From the NCBI GenBank assembly GCA_024529925.1, contig JAFEUB010001122.1, positions 368,501 to 432,500 on the forward strand: DNA of 64,000 nt, written 5' to 3'. This document shows positions 24,401 through 35,797 of this stretch, in pieces; the stretch's first letter is position 1; each line of letters opens with the position of its first letter. Made by a program: the position numbers and the translations under genes. The DNA comes from Ophthalmolycus amberensis (lineage: Eukaryota > Chordata > Actinopteri > Perciformes > Zoarcidae). Under the pieces are notes generated by a model. It had not been told where the DNA came from, did no database searches, and saw only the letters and a program-made list of their open reading frames with translations.

Positions 24401-26474
24401 AGACACCGCCTCCAGGCTTGAGCTCAAGGTAAACACGAATGTCTACAGAACACACAAAACACACGCACGCATGTACAAATAGCACATAGTCGCGCACTGT
24501 GGGTCTGCCGACATGCCCAGTAAGATCATTAATTTAGGCTTCTGACACAGACGTTGAAATGCATTGTCATGCAGACGTGTGCATAACGCCATACAGCAAA
24601 CATGTCATCCAAATGTATTAACACACACACACACACACACACATCCGCAACATGACCTCTGACGCCTACACTCACACACAGAATCAAAACAGTTTATAGT
24701 CACTGCTGAATACTTGGCCTGTCTCTTGGCGGTGTGTCACTCTATCTTAATCCCTCCGGTATTTCCAGCATGTGACAAGTGCACACAGCCGCCAGTCACA
24801 TTCAGCCAGGATTCACAGACCATGGTTTTTCTTTTTCAAAGCCAGCAATATCCTCCTTGTGTACGATTGCATTAGTGATTTTAGTGGGTAACGTTGTTTT
24901 TCCTAGTCCACCGGTTGTCGCTACATGTATGTCAACATAACTGTGTCAACCTGATGGAAATAAATGTCAACAGCAAGCTTAAAGGTGCCAAAATTATGCT
25001 TGGATTAACTTTTGTGCAAAATATGAAAGATATTTCTTTCTCAGTCCGTGTCCTGCTGAATAACAGAATCGTATTATTCTGGCTCTATAACTGTAATGAC
25101 TGTGATGAGAATAATGCAAGTTTATGACACACCGATGAGCAGATAGCTCTGTACCGTTGTGTGTCCATTCTCTGCTGTTTAAATCACTCTGCCCTTCCTG
25201 CTATTCATTGTGTTTCATTACTACATTAAGCTGGTTTCGAATGCCATAAAAGACAATGGCTGTGAGTCAATGGCCTTGCCTGAGCAGCCACAGCTGAGGC
25301 GGCCATTTTAATAGGTATTGACGGCAGGTTTTAGCCGTGTTCTCCCACCGCGCTTAAAAGCCCATGTACTACTGATTAGCTAATTAAAACCTAGAGCGAG
25401 GGCTATTGATCCAGAGGAAGGGCAGTAGGGAGGCATCTGTCCCTCAGCTTGACGTGGCCCTGGCACCACCCCCTCCCCAACACACACACCTCCTCAGTTA
25501 GGGCCTAAAAGCATTACCAAGGCCTTTTTACACTTCACTAGATCTATATATTGGCTTAAGTATCACTTCTATTTTGAGAACATTTGCTTGTGATTTCAAG
25601 GGTGATGTTTTTGTGCGCGTGCGTGCGTGCGTGCTGTAAGGAGGGCCACAGCTCCAGTCTGTTCGATCGCTCTCCTGCCAGGCTCTCAGTAATGGTGGGT
25701 ATTTATATGTAGAGCCATCAGACACCTGATGGAGGCAGATTACAGGCTTGTGGCTGGTCAAGTAGTTATAGAGGTGACAGCCTCACTTTTACAGAGTCAA
25801 GACTCTTTCCTTTTTCTGCCACCTCACATTACAGCTAACATCATGATATCACTAGTGAGGTGCGAGGGTAAGAGATAAAATTAAATCAATACAGTGTGTT
25901 GTGTCAAAGGCAGGCTCAGAGAGATGGAAAATCACAGAAACAATTGGTGTCACACCCGGGGAGACATTTTGACACTGAATAGATACACTTAGATATGGAA
26001 AAAAGTAACAATGGCATTAACTTAATTAAAAGGAAAAAGATTAGTGTGTTTCCATGATAGTTGAAATATATCTGTCTCAGCCATTGTTACAGATGTATAC
26101 ATGTCTGCCATTATTTATGATAGTTAAATTTACATATGTAATTTTAGCTGTATATGTAAATGTATGTTTCTTTTTTTGTTTTTAGTCAGTTTTTACTAAA
26201 TTTAATAAGTACATGTTCTACCTGTTCACCTTCTGTCTTTGAAAAAAAAAGTAAAAATGTAAAGTGCATAATCGTAATGTTATGAAGTAGTTTGCAGGAT
26301 TCATACAATTTAAGTAATTAGACACTTTTAATAAATAATTTGTAAACAAAGCAGGACAAACAACATGAAGTATAATGGTGGACAGCTCAGTGTGTTTGAG
26401 CTCCGGCCTGCATAACAGCATGAGGTGAGCTGAGGTTGGGGGTCAGTGAATGTTTCATTAGCACAGTTATGCAA

Positions 26475-26479
<5 letters not shown>
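21470..26479. other. intergenic, candidate noncoding blocks only
   Basis: No exon supported. TG runs occur at 21775-21825 and 21985-22015, CA at 24620-24645, (GCGT)n at 25614-25634. The block 25230-25420 has homeodomain-type cores (GATTAGCTAATTAAAAC) in otherwise unique-looking DNA and may be a conserved noncoding element. Confidence 0.3.
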
Positions 26480-26547
<68 letters not shown>

Positions 26548-26650
26548 CTGTGTGGTAACTAGGCCATGTTAGTTCCATAATCACACTCTTTCATAATGGG
26601 ACTTATCTAACGGCTGATTCTGTCTTGGATAGGTTTTTATAAAACAAATA

Positions 26651-26687
<37 letters not shown>
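26480..26687. repeat. paired (CA)n and (TG)n microsatellites
   Basis: A near-pure CA run of about 63 bp (26480-26542) and a TG run of about 35 bp (26653-26687), 110 bp apart and in opposite strand sense, so they could pair as inverted repeats. Confidence 0.9.
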
Positions 26688-26688
<1 letters not shown>

Positions 26689-29600
26689 CTCTGCTCATGC
26701 GAGCGTTTCCCCTTACATCGCACTGAATATTTATACTGCTAACCAACAGTTGAGCGGAACAGAATACTGAAAGAGAGAGAGTGTATGTGTTGATGCATCC
26801 ATGCATCCATCCACACAATGTGTATGTGTGTATAAAGACTGTGTGCATTTAGTGGCGCGGAGCAAGCAGCGCCTTGCAGACTCACATTTCCTCCTCTGTA
26901 TTCATTAGCCTACAGCTCGTCTCTCCTGGGATGGAGGATTAGCCCGAGAAGGGAAATGAACGCTTTCTGGGTAGACGGCGTTCTCTCTGCCTGCAGCAGG
27001 AGGTCCATTGTCTGGTTTGATATCCGCGCAGGACACGGGACATCTGATCTGGCAGGCCTGGCACACATGACTCAGACGTTAGCACAGGGAGGGCGGAGAG
27101 GAAGCTGAACCATGTTGACAAGAAGTGCTGCCGTGTCCATCTTGGGACTTCTGTTTGATCGGAGGAGTGAAATGAGCTTGTGATTGACCTTACTTGTTAT
27201 AAAAGTGGGGGACAGTAATGAAGACTTAATTGGCTTCATGTTGACAAGTGAGGACAGTAAGTTGATTTACGATTCAGCATGTTGGCAATTGATTTGACTT
27301 TGTAACAGGGAAGAGAGTCAGTCAGTTAAGCCTTCATTGGGTAGCAGGTTGGAGAGTAGAAAAATAGAGAACAGGAAATAGAGTTGTCTTACAGAATATG
27401 CTGGGAGGAGATTGATTATTGTGTGAGACAAGGCTGTGTTGGCTATGCTGATACACTACTGGACAGGAGGGGCAGTTTAAATGTTGATGCAATCAAATGC
27501 AAAGACCCAATGCGCATAAATGCAAAGAGGTTTTCATAATGCACTAGCAGCTTCTTGTATTATTCTGCTTAATTACTGAATGATGCTACATCAGGAAACA
27601 GAGTTCTTTTTTTTCCTAACCATTCTTAAAAAAACATCTCTAGGACAGAGTTCCTCTCGGCAAATGGCAGCGTAAAGAGGATAGAGCACGTCTCTCACGA
27701 CACTGCCCCCTTCCCCTCTCTCCTCTGTCCACAAAATCCATCAAGGGAATTTAAGTAGCTGTTAATTACTTCCCCGTCCCTATTGAAAAGAGCGAGAGCG
27801 GGAGAGAAATAAAGAGAGAGAGAGAGGCCGAGACTTTAAAAGAGCTCAAGCTTCGCTGTGGTGCAAATCCCATCTGCCTAACAAAACCAAATCAATCTCT
27901 ACCCCTCAGCCCCCTACGAACCGCTCTACTCACATACACACACACACAGGAAGATGATCCTGTAAATCTGTGGCCTCGAGGGGCTGTTTGAGTGCTACTC
28001 CAGGGGTTTTTGGGAGGGGGTGACCATGGGGATTCAGGGATTGAAGGAAAGGCGTAAATATCCCCAAATTGCAGCTAAAATGTAACATTAGGATTGGTAA
28101 GCCCCACTCTCGCCCATAATCTTCCCACAGCACTAAACCATTGCACTAAATGACCTCTATTACAGAGCCTGAACCCATTAAGTCAATACAGGAGAGATTA
28201 CCTGTGAAATAGAGGTGACTAGCTGCCTGCTCTGACAGACCTGGTCCCCAAAAAAGCCCGGGGCAAAATTGGATTTGGGGCCGGGTGTGGCGTCTGCCTG
28301 TGGGCTAGAATAAGAGGATGTAGTATTGACATCCACTTGCTTGTTAGGAAGGAATGTGTGTATGGGGGCATGAGGGTTGATCACAGTGTAAATGGCAGAG
28401 ATCAAAACCAGGGCAGTGCTGTGCGATTTAAGACCAAGTGACATTCTGATAGCTGAACTAGAACCGCACAGTGGTGAGGTGGTTAGTGAAGTCCTGTACT
28501 CTGAATGTCACCATCAGTGGCCATGTGTCCTGATGGATAACAGTTGTTGGATCAAATCTGCTAAATGACAAATATGTAAACATACTGTGCAAAAAAGGTA
28601 TTTATGACTGTGATTGTGATTAATTGCCATGAAAAAAACCACCATTAAAAAAATTTAATCAATGTCAAGTTTACTTTGTCAGTGCATATTTTATATTAAT
28701 TCATTTAAAAGAACTGGGTGGCCTAAATAGAGAGAAAGATAACGAATAAAATTACAAATCATCCTAACATGGACACAATCAACATTTTAAGAGACGACAG
28801 CTGAGCTTCTGAATCTTAATTCTGATTTATCTCCAAGTATAAAATAGTAAAGATTCAATGGCTTCTATAGCCGTGATTCCACATACTTACGTACATTTTG
28901 AAGTATCTCATTAGAAAAGCTGTATGGAAAACTCGATAAAACTTCCTCAGTTGAGAAAAAATAAGCTCACTTGAGGTGATTTCTTTTTGAAAAATAGTTG
29001 ATGCGTTAAAGGATGATGGAAATGCCTTTGGCGAATAAATTCTGACGTATAGAAAATGTAACTCGCATGACTGATCAGCTGTACCTGAATTCATCTTCCT
29101 AGATATTCCCAAAATGTGCAAATGCTTGTCTCCAGACAACATGAAACATGGCCAATACTAGCTGACATAAAAGAACAATTAAAACTTGTTCAATTGAAAC
29201 AAATTCCTGAGGCTCTCCTTCCATTTTTCCAACCTCTACATCTTCTTCTCTCTGCTACAAAGTTTGCTGAAAAGTCGCTTGACAATTGAATGGAAACACT
29301 GCTATTTACCCGAAGCTGAGAGTATTTAAAGCATAATAATTAAAATACAGAATAAGCCATTGTGTTTTGAATTTAAGTGTCTGCTCACCTAAATTACAAA
29401 AAACATGTATTCTTATTGACCTCTAGCTGTCGATAGTGATGGTTGTATCTGTTTATGTTCATCGTCTCTATGAACAGTGTTCACAACCTGTGTCTGCAGT
29501 AACAGTGATGTGAAGGATGGAAACACATACCTCAAAACAAATGTAATGATCCTAAGCATGGCAACATTCAAATAGAGCTAAATATAACTGTGTTTTTGTG

Positions 29601-29805
29601 AAAACATGTTAGTAATTTTGTTTGCAGTTAGGGGACAAAATGTCTGTTTTTAGACTTCTCTCTAAAATATGAGGTTTGATTTTTGTTAGTGTGTGTTTTT
29701 CCTTCAGGTGCTACAGGATCAGAACAAGGTTATATCAGTGCCGTGGTCACGCTAATGCTGTTTTTTGAGTTGATGTGTGATTACATCCATGCATGTATCG
29801 TAAGT

Positions 29806-29806
<1 letters not shown>
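26688..29806. other. intergenic DNA, nothing firm
   Basis: AT-rich DNA with a GA patch near 27790-27830. A 95-codon antisense frame (28855-29142) has no recognised domain and may belong to an unidentified dispersed repeat extending to about 29320. Confidence 0.3.
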
Positions 29807-29838
<32 letters not shown>

Positions 29839-30073
29839 TGTCTGTTGCCAGAGCAGACATCCCGCAGGGAGTGGATAGTGGTGAAGATGGAGGGAGCATG
29901 TTTTTTTTAAGCACTTCAAAGTGCCCTCATTCCACACAGCTGAGCGTCTGTGTGTGTGTGTTCTCCCTCTGTAAACCTTTGTGTTTATCTGTCAGTATAT
30001 ATCTGTCACATGCAAATTAATATATGTAAATGTGTGTGAGTGTGTACATATGTGTGTGTGTGTGTGTGTGCGT

Positions 30074-30115
<42 letters not shown>

Positions 30116-30125
30116 GTGTGTGTGT
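29807..30125. repeat. TG microsatellite cluster
   Basis: TG runs at 29807-29836 and, with CG and AG interruptions, 30031-30125, immediately upstream of the transposon nest. Confidence 0.9.
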
Positions 30126-30389
30126 CGGTAAAGATGGACTGCTGTACCTGGCTTTGTTTATGCCCTCTTCCAATCTCAGCTCCTCCTGAGAATGAACTAC
30201 AGAGAGCACTGCAGTGCTTTGGGCCTCTTTTTGAGGTGTGTGTATGTGTTTGTGTGTGTTGGAAGCTGTTTCAAGTGTGTATTTAAAAAAGGCTCTGTCT
30301 CTATAAGAGCATGGGGAAAGTGAAAAGACAGAAGGTGTCACAGTGACTGATTTAGTTTTTGGTTTCAGCCTCGGCCACAGTGAAAGTGA

Positions 30390-32150
30390 AATCCATTTGC
30401 TACCGTCGACAGGCTAACAAACCCTCCAGTGTCGGTAGCTGCTGAGCTCCAATCCACCTGGGCATGCAATCAATTTGCCTCCTTTTTTACTGACAAAATT
30501 CAGAAAATTAGACAAGCAGTCAGTGCCTCCACACCAACCACAGGATATGTGTTGTCCCGATCTCTGAATAACATCCATTCAAATATCATGACACAATTTC
30601 ATTCAATTGACCGTAGAAGCCTAGAAGACATTATACAACATCTGAAGTCATCCTCCTGCTGCTTGGATATTCTACCAACACACTTTTTCAAAAATATTTC
30701 AAACTGCATGACCACTGATCTTTTACAAATTGTAAACACATCCCTTCTCTCAGGTGTCTTCCCACAAGCCCTAAAAACTGCAGTTATTAAACCACTCCGA
30801 AAGAAGGCTAGTTTAGACTCCGCAACGATGAAAAATTATAGGCCAATATCAAACCTCCCATTTTTAAGTAAAATAATTGAAAAAGCGGTTTTCCAACAGC
30901 TGACCAACTTCTTGGCCGTAAATAACTGCTTTGATGTTTTCCAGTCAGGCTTTCGACAGCACCACAGTACTGAAACTGCTCTTGTTAAGGTTTTCAACGA
31001 CATCCACTTAAACATAGACAATGGCAGAAGTTCAGTCTTAGTGTTACTGGATCTCAGTGCTGCATTCGACACGGTCGACCATGCCATACTCCTAGAAAGA
31101 CTAAAAATCTGGGTGGGACTCTCTGGCACAGCACTTAACTGGTTTGAATCCTACTTGAAGGACCGAGAATACTTTGTGTCTGCAGCTGATTACACATCAG
31201 AGCTGACTAAAATGACATGTGGTGTTCCCCAAGGTTCAATACTGGGGCCTCTTCTGTTCAACATCTACATGCTTCCACTAGCTCAGATTATGGAAAACAA
31301 CAAAGTGTGTTATCATAATTATGCAGACGATACACAAATCGACATAACTATGTCACCAGGGGACTATAATCCCATACAAGGGCTGGGTAACTGCATTGAA
31401 CAAATCAACAACTGGATGTGCCAGAATTTTCTTCAATTAAACAAAGATAAAACAGAAGTAATTGTTTTTGGTACCAAGGACGAACAATTGAAAATCACCG
31501 CTCAGCTTCAATCACTGATGTTAAAACCCACAAACCAAGCCAGAAATCTAGGTGTAGTTATGGATTCAGACCTCAACCTGAACAGCCATATCAAGACAAT
31601 TACAAAATCAGCCTACTATCACCTGAAGAATATATCAAGGATTAGAGGACTTATGTCTCAACAGGATTTGGAAAAACTTGTCCACGCATTTATCTTCAGC
31701 AGACTGGACTACTGTAACGGTGTGTTTACAGGTCTCTGTAAAAAGTCCGTGAGAAAGCTGCAGCTGATTCAGAACGCTGCAGCTCGAGTCCTCACTAAGA
31801 CCAGGAGGGTGGATCACATCACCCCAGTTCTGATGTCTTTGCACTGGCTTCCTGTCCAACAAATAATTTACTTTAAAATCCTGCTGTTGGTTTACAAAGC
31901 ACTGAATGGTTTAGGGCCAAAATACATCTCTGATCTGCTGCTACCTTATGAACCATCCCGACCCCTTAGGTCGTCTGGGACCGGTCTACTTTCTGTTCCC
32001 AGAGTCAGAACTAAACATGGAGAAGCAGCGTTCAGTTTTTCTGCTCCACATATCTGGAACAAAGTCCCAGAAAGCTGCAGGTCTGCTGAGACCCTCAGCT
32101 CATTTAAATCAAGATTGAAGACTTTTCTGTTTGCTGCTGCCTTTAATTGA
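30390..32150 (+). CDS. L2-type LINE ORF2 fragment, reverse transcriptase and C-terminal region
   Basis: An uninterrupted frame of about 585 codons with no genuine start of its own; the leftmost usable codon near 30429 is GTG, so it is the truncated remainder of ORF2. Reverse-transcriptase motifs in order: NYRPISNLPFLSKIIEK, QSGFRQHHSTETAL, LLDLSAAFDTVDHAIL (first catalytic Asp), GVPQGSILGPLLF, and NYADDTQ (catalytic YADD). After the thumb comes the conserved fish-LINE C-terminal region (RLDYCNGVFTGL, LHWLPVQQIIYFKILLLVYK). The enzyme copies LINE RNA at a nicked target; without the endonuclease this copy cannot retrotranspose. The absence of stops over 1.7 kb suggests a fairly recent insertion. 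Confidence 0.85.
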   Translation, partial: NPFATVDRLTNPPVSVAAELQSTWACNQFASFFTDKIQKIRQAVSASTPTTGYVLSRSLNNIHSNIMTQFHSIDRRSLEDIIQHLKSSSCCLDILPTHFFKNISNCMTTDLLQIVNTSLLSGVFPQALKTAVIKPLRKKASLDSATMKNYRPISNLPFLSKIIEKAVFQQLTNFLAVNNCFDVFQSGFRQHHSTETALVKVFNDIHLNIDNGRSSVLVLLDLSAAFDTVDHAILLERLKIWVGLSGTALNWFESYLKDREYFVSAADYTSELTKMTCGVPQGSILGPLLFNIYMLPLAQIMENNKVCYHNYADDTQIDITMSPGDYNPIQGLGNCIEQINNWMCQNFLQLNKDKTEVIVFGTKDEQLKITAQLQSLMLKPTNQARNLGVVMDSDLNLNSHIKTITKSAYYHLKNISRIRGLMSQQDLEKLVHAFIFSRLDYCNGVFTGLCKKSVRKLQLIQNAAARVLTKTRRVDHITPVLMSLHWLPVQQIIYFKILLLVYKALNGLGPKYISDLLLPYEPSRPLRSSGTGLLSVPRVRTKHGEAAFSFSAPHIWNKVPESCRSAETLSSFKSRLKTFLFAAAFN

Positions 32151-32351
32151 ACCACATTCAATTAATATATTAATCAATTTCTTACACTGTTTTTTTTTTT
32201 TTTTTTTTTTATGTTTTAATGTTTTAATGCAATGAATGTTCTTAATTGTTTTTAAATCTCCTTTTCTTTTGCCTTATGTTTTGATGCTTTTAATGGTTTT
32301 ATGTGAAGCACTTTGAATTACCTTGTTGTTGAAATGTGCTATACAAATAAA

Positions 32352-32386
32352 CTTGCCTTGCCTTGCCTTGCCTTGCCTTGCCTTGC
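32352..32386 (+). repeat. (CTTGC)7 tail of the L2-type LINE
   Basis: Seven perfect CTTGC units directly after ACAAATAAA; marks the 3' end of the LINE insertion. Confidence 0.9.
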
Positions 32387-32903
32387 TGTTGCTTTGTCTC
32401 CTCTTTCCCCGCAAGAGAAAATGGTAATAGCCAACATTGAATCGACACAGTCAATACCATTCTCCAGAAAAGGGCCGAGAGGGATGCTCACCGCCGCAGA
32501 GCTGATGGACTGATGGGAGGGAGGAGTGGGCGATAGCCGGAGTATGTCAGGTTTCATCTGCCCCGTGTGACACACAGCGCTCTGACAGCTCTGCTACACT
32601 CAATCTAGTCTCAAAACTATCTCTCCCCTGCTCACACACACTTTGTCTCTCCCCTCGTTGTCCTCTCTTTCTCTTTTCATGAACACACTCTTCTGTCTCG
32701 CTGTCCTTGCCTCTCTTTCCAGTTCTCACTCTATCTTTATCAGACTCTCACCCCCTCTGGGCTGCCATTTTGCAGCATATTGCTCTCCCACACAAGTGCT
32801 CACACATTCGCTGCCATATGCGTTTGCTCATATACCCTCACATGCACCTCTCTTCTCCTGTTTATTTGCTCATCTTCCTTCCCTGTGTGTCATGCCATGT
32901 GTG
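32387..32903. other. spacer between the two L2 copies
   Basis: About 520 bp, pyrimidine-rich around 32620-32750. No coding or transposon homology recognised; probably host DNA that preceded the insertions. Confidence 0.35.
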
Positions 32904-33438
32904 GCAGACCTGCAGCTTTCTGGACTTTGTTCCAGATATGTGGAGAAGAAAAACTGAACGCTCCTTCTCCATGTTTAGTTCTGACTCTGGGAACAGAAAG
33001 TAGACCGGTCCCAGACGACCTAAGGGGTCGGGATGGTTCATAAGGTAGCAGCAGATCAGAGATGTATTTTGGCCCTAAACCATTCAGTGCTTTATAAACC
33101 AACAGCAGGATTTTAAAGTAAATTCTTTGTTGGACAGGAAGCCAGTGCAAAGACCTCAGAACTGGAGTGATGTGATCCACCCTCTTGGTCTTAGTGAGGA
33201 CTCGAGCTGCAGCGTTCTGAATCAGCTGCAGCTTTCTGATTGACTTTTTACAGAGACCTGTAAACACAACGTTACAGTAGTCGAGTCTACTGAAGATAAA
33301 TGCATGTTTTTCCAAATCCTGTTGAGTGAGACATAAGTCCTCTAATCCTTGATATATTCTTCAGGTGATAGTAGGCTGATTTTGTAATTGTCTTGATATG
33401 GCTGTTCAGGTTGAGGTCTGAATCCATAACTACACCTG
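32904..33438 (-). pseudogene. inverted fragment of the same L2-type LINE (dead)
   Basis: On the minus strand this matches about 31550-32090 of the preceding plus-strand LINE, from VVMDSDLN through RLDYCN, LHWLPVQQRIYFKILLLVYK and PHIWNKV. A 4-base ACTC insertion plus a short deletion near 33310-33330 and a lost C near 32935 break the frame. Both ends are truncated, and no 3' tail is present. Confidence 0.85.
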
Positions 33439-33932
33439 TGTGTATGCACATACAACAACAATAAACCCTGGTTTACTGCAAGACTCAGGCAGCTTTGTCG
33501 GGCTAAGGAGGAGGCCTACAGAAGTGGGGACAGGATCCTGTAAAACCAGGCCAGAAACACACTGACGAGGGAGATCAGGGTAGCAAAGAGAAGCTACACT
33601 GAGGCCTAGTCCATACTACTCCAGTTTTACTCCATCTTTGCTACGTTTACGCTGAGCAGCCACACTACGCCGGAGTTTTGGAGCACCCTAAACGGAGGGG
33701 CCTGAAAACTCCGCCGAGGTTGGAGGTATTTGAAAACTCCGGGGTTTTGGTTGAGTGTAGACGATCGGACACGGATGTGTATTAGAAAAAATGAGCCCAC
33801 ACCCGTGCTCGCTAGTGGATTGGTTATTACCAGCCATGACGTCTCCGTCCCTGATTCGTCACACTCACTATCACGTGACCCGTACCCGGAAGAAAACAAA
33901 CAGCCGGGCAACCAGCAGCGATTCATTTCAAC

Positions 33933-34163
33933 ATGGATAACGAATGGCAAGCCGTGCTTGCTTTGTTGTCTGTACTAGCAGCTATTGTGGAGTTAAATTC
34001 GTCATTTTACAATGCTGCTATTGCCGACAGGCGGAGGAGGCGAGCTATTCGTCGAGCGATGAGCGACAATTCCCGAGTCCAGAGACGCTATCAGCCGTAC
34101 ATGGAGAGCCGGTTTTGTGCACGCTGTATTAACTATTGCGTACTAGCAGCTGTTGTGCAGTAA
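33933..34163 (+). CDS. small frame inside the Harbinger-like element, function unknown
   Basis: 76 codons starting ATG with a leucine/alanine-rich opening (MDNEWQAVLALLSVLAAIVE) followed by a basic patch (DRRRRRAIRRAM). Some Harbinger-group elements carry a short acidic or hydrophobic N-terminus followed by a basic region, so it may be a transposase N-terminal leftover. The following frame 34179-34379 begins MEEAAVILAISELLDHRRSA with a similar pattern. The two might be relics of one tandemly duplicated region. No catalytic residues can be assigned. Confidence 0.35.
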   Translation: MDNEWQAVLALLSVLAAIVELNSSFYNAAIADRRRRRAIRRAMSDNSRVQRRYQPYMESRFCARCINYCVLAAVVQ

Positions 34164-34403
34164 AAAGTCTGCATTTATGTGGAGGAAGCAGCTGTTATTC
34201 TAGCGATTAGCGAGCTGCTTGACCATCGGCGATCAGCCCCCACGGAGCGGCTGTCTGAAGCTACAGTTAGCAATAACTGCTATTCAGAGCTACAAACAGA
34301 CAACAACACAGAGGAAGCGAGTGATCGACGTGTGTTGACCACATTTATGGACCATAATCTAGTAAACGTTTACGTGTAAGTGTTGATTTTAAAGTAAAGT
34401 TGA

Positions 34404-34406
<3 letters not shown>

Positions 34407-34440
<34 letters not shown>

Positions 34441-34446
34441 GAGAGA
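34407..34446. repeat. (GA)n microsatellite
   Basis: About 40 bp of GA with one T interruption, inside the Harbinger-like element. Confidence 0.9.
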
Positions 34447-35110
34447 CCCGCAGCGCTGTAACTACGTCTGAAAAATAAAACTTCTAAAACTTTCCACGAA
34501 CTGTGTCTGTTTGAGTTTATAGAGGAAGATTTTAGAGGAAGATCAAATACAACCTTTCATTATTAAAGACTACTTTGGTATTTTTTTTAACTCAGCGAGC
34601 AATCCACTTCCTGTTTACACCGTCACGCGCATGCCCAGTGTACGTTAATGGTCACCTGCTGTCCGCCTTCGAAGGCTGCCGTGTGGATGCAGATCAACTA
34701 GAGAATAATGCTGAAATTCCCGTGTGGACGGAGATCGTTTCTATTTGACAACTCTGCATCCAACTAGACACGGAGTAGTGAGGACATGGCATGAAAAGCT
34801 GTAAAAAAAGTTTTCAGTCAACGACCCCTCGTCAGTGTGGAGAGGCCTGCAATTACTCACGAACTACAGGAGACCACCCCCCCCCCCACACTGTGGACAA
34901 TCACCAATCACCATATGGCTGACGACCTGAATGTGTTCTACTGCAGGTTTGATAAGCCTACTCTCACACCCCCCACCTGCCCCATCATCAAACAACCATC
35001 TACACTCCCTGCCTCCTCACCTCTCCCAAACGACCCCCCACCGGCACTGAGGATCTGTGAAGAGGATGTGGGTCGGCTCTTAAACAGAGAGAAGATCAGG
35101 CCCATACGGT

Positions 35111-35797
35111 GTGTCCCCCTCCTGCCTGAAAGTCTGTGCTGACCAGCTGGCCCCTATCTTCACAGAGATCTTCAACCGATCACTGGAGCTGTGTGAAGTC
35201 CCCTCCTGCTTCAAACGCTCCACGATCATCCCGGTCCCCAAGAAATCCTCCATCACAGGATTAAATGACTACTGGCCCGTCGCCATGACGTCTGTGGTCA
35301 TGAAATCCTTTGAGAGACTGGTGTTGACCCATCTGAGGAACATCACAGGGCCCCTGCTGGACCCCCTGCAGTTTGCCTACCGTGCAAACAGGTCGGTGGA
35401 TGATGCAGTCAACATGGGACTGCACCACATGCTGCAACACCTCGACTCCCCAGGGACATATGCAAGGGTTCTGTTTGTGGACTTCAGCTCAGCGTTCAAC
35501 ACCATCATCCCGGAAATATTCCATCCCAAACTCTCCCAGCTCACTGTCTCAGCATCCACCTGTCAGTGGATCACAGACTTCCTGACAGACAGGACGCAGC
35601 AGATGAGGCTGGGAAAAATCACATCCAGCACCCGGACTATCAGCACTGGCGCCCCCCAGGGATGTGTGCTCTCCCCACTGCTCTTCTCCCTCTACACAAA
35701 CGACTGCACCTCAGAGGACCCATCTGTTAAATTCCTGAAGTTCACAGACGACACAACGGTCATCAGCGTCATCAGGGACGGTGATGAGTCTGCGTAA
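35111..35797 (+). pseudogene. longest open piece of the decayed LINE reverse transcriptase
   Basis: A 228-codon stretch holding the fingers and palm motifs. The first catalytic Asp is retained in VDFSSAFNTIIP; the second motif is FTDDTTV, with Ala of the usual F/YADD replaced by Thr but both Asp kept. A stop follows SVIRDGDESA. The true frame upstream is lost by a short deletion near 35097-35110. It has no start codon of its own and is not a functional gene. Confidence 0.8.

Larger units (their letters stand above)
30388..32386 (+). mobile_element. 5'-truncated L2-type LINE (CR1/L2 group)
   Basis: Homology to fish L2-like LINEs starts in the linker before the reverse transcriptase (NPFATVDRLTNPP from about 30390) after an in-frame TGA at 30387-30389. 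No endonuclease domain is present. The body is the long frame described below. Downstream come a 21-T run (30-odd bases after the stop region, 32190-32210), ACAAATAAA and a terminal (CTTGC)7 tail at 32352-32386, the short 3' tandem tail characteristic of this LINE group. 5' truncation is the usual outcome of target-primed reverse transcription. Confidence 0.85.
33603..34791. mobile_element. Harbinger-like non-autonomous DNA transposon inserted in the LINE
   Basis: 1189 bp flanked by a 3-bp duplication TGA (33600-33602 and 34792-34794). The left end GGCCTAGTCCATACTACTCC and the reverse complement of the right end match at 15 of 20 positions. Removing the element with one TGA restores the LINE codons for Tyr-Thr-Glu-Lys-Leu, which fixes the borders. 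A 3-bp duplication fits the PIF/Harbinger group, though related groups cannot be excluded. No transposase catalytic domain was recognised. It contains small frames (33933-34163, 34179-34379) and a GA microsatellite. Confidence 0.75.

Noticed and set aside
26328..26584. Open frames made of CVCVCVCV repeats (also at 38588, 49008, 54874, 56033, 56438, 58268, 58541 and elsewhere)
   Set aside because: They are translations of TG/CA microsatellites, with no start context, domain or splice structure.
28855..29142. 95-codon antisense frame
   Set aside because: No domain; neighbouring sequence to 29320 feels like a dispersed repeat, but I could not assign it.
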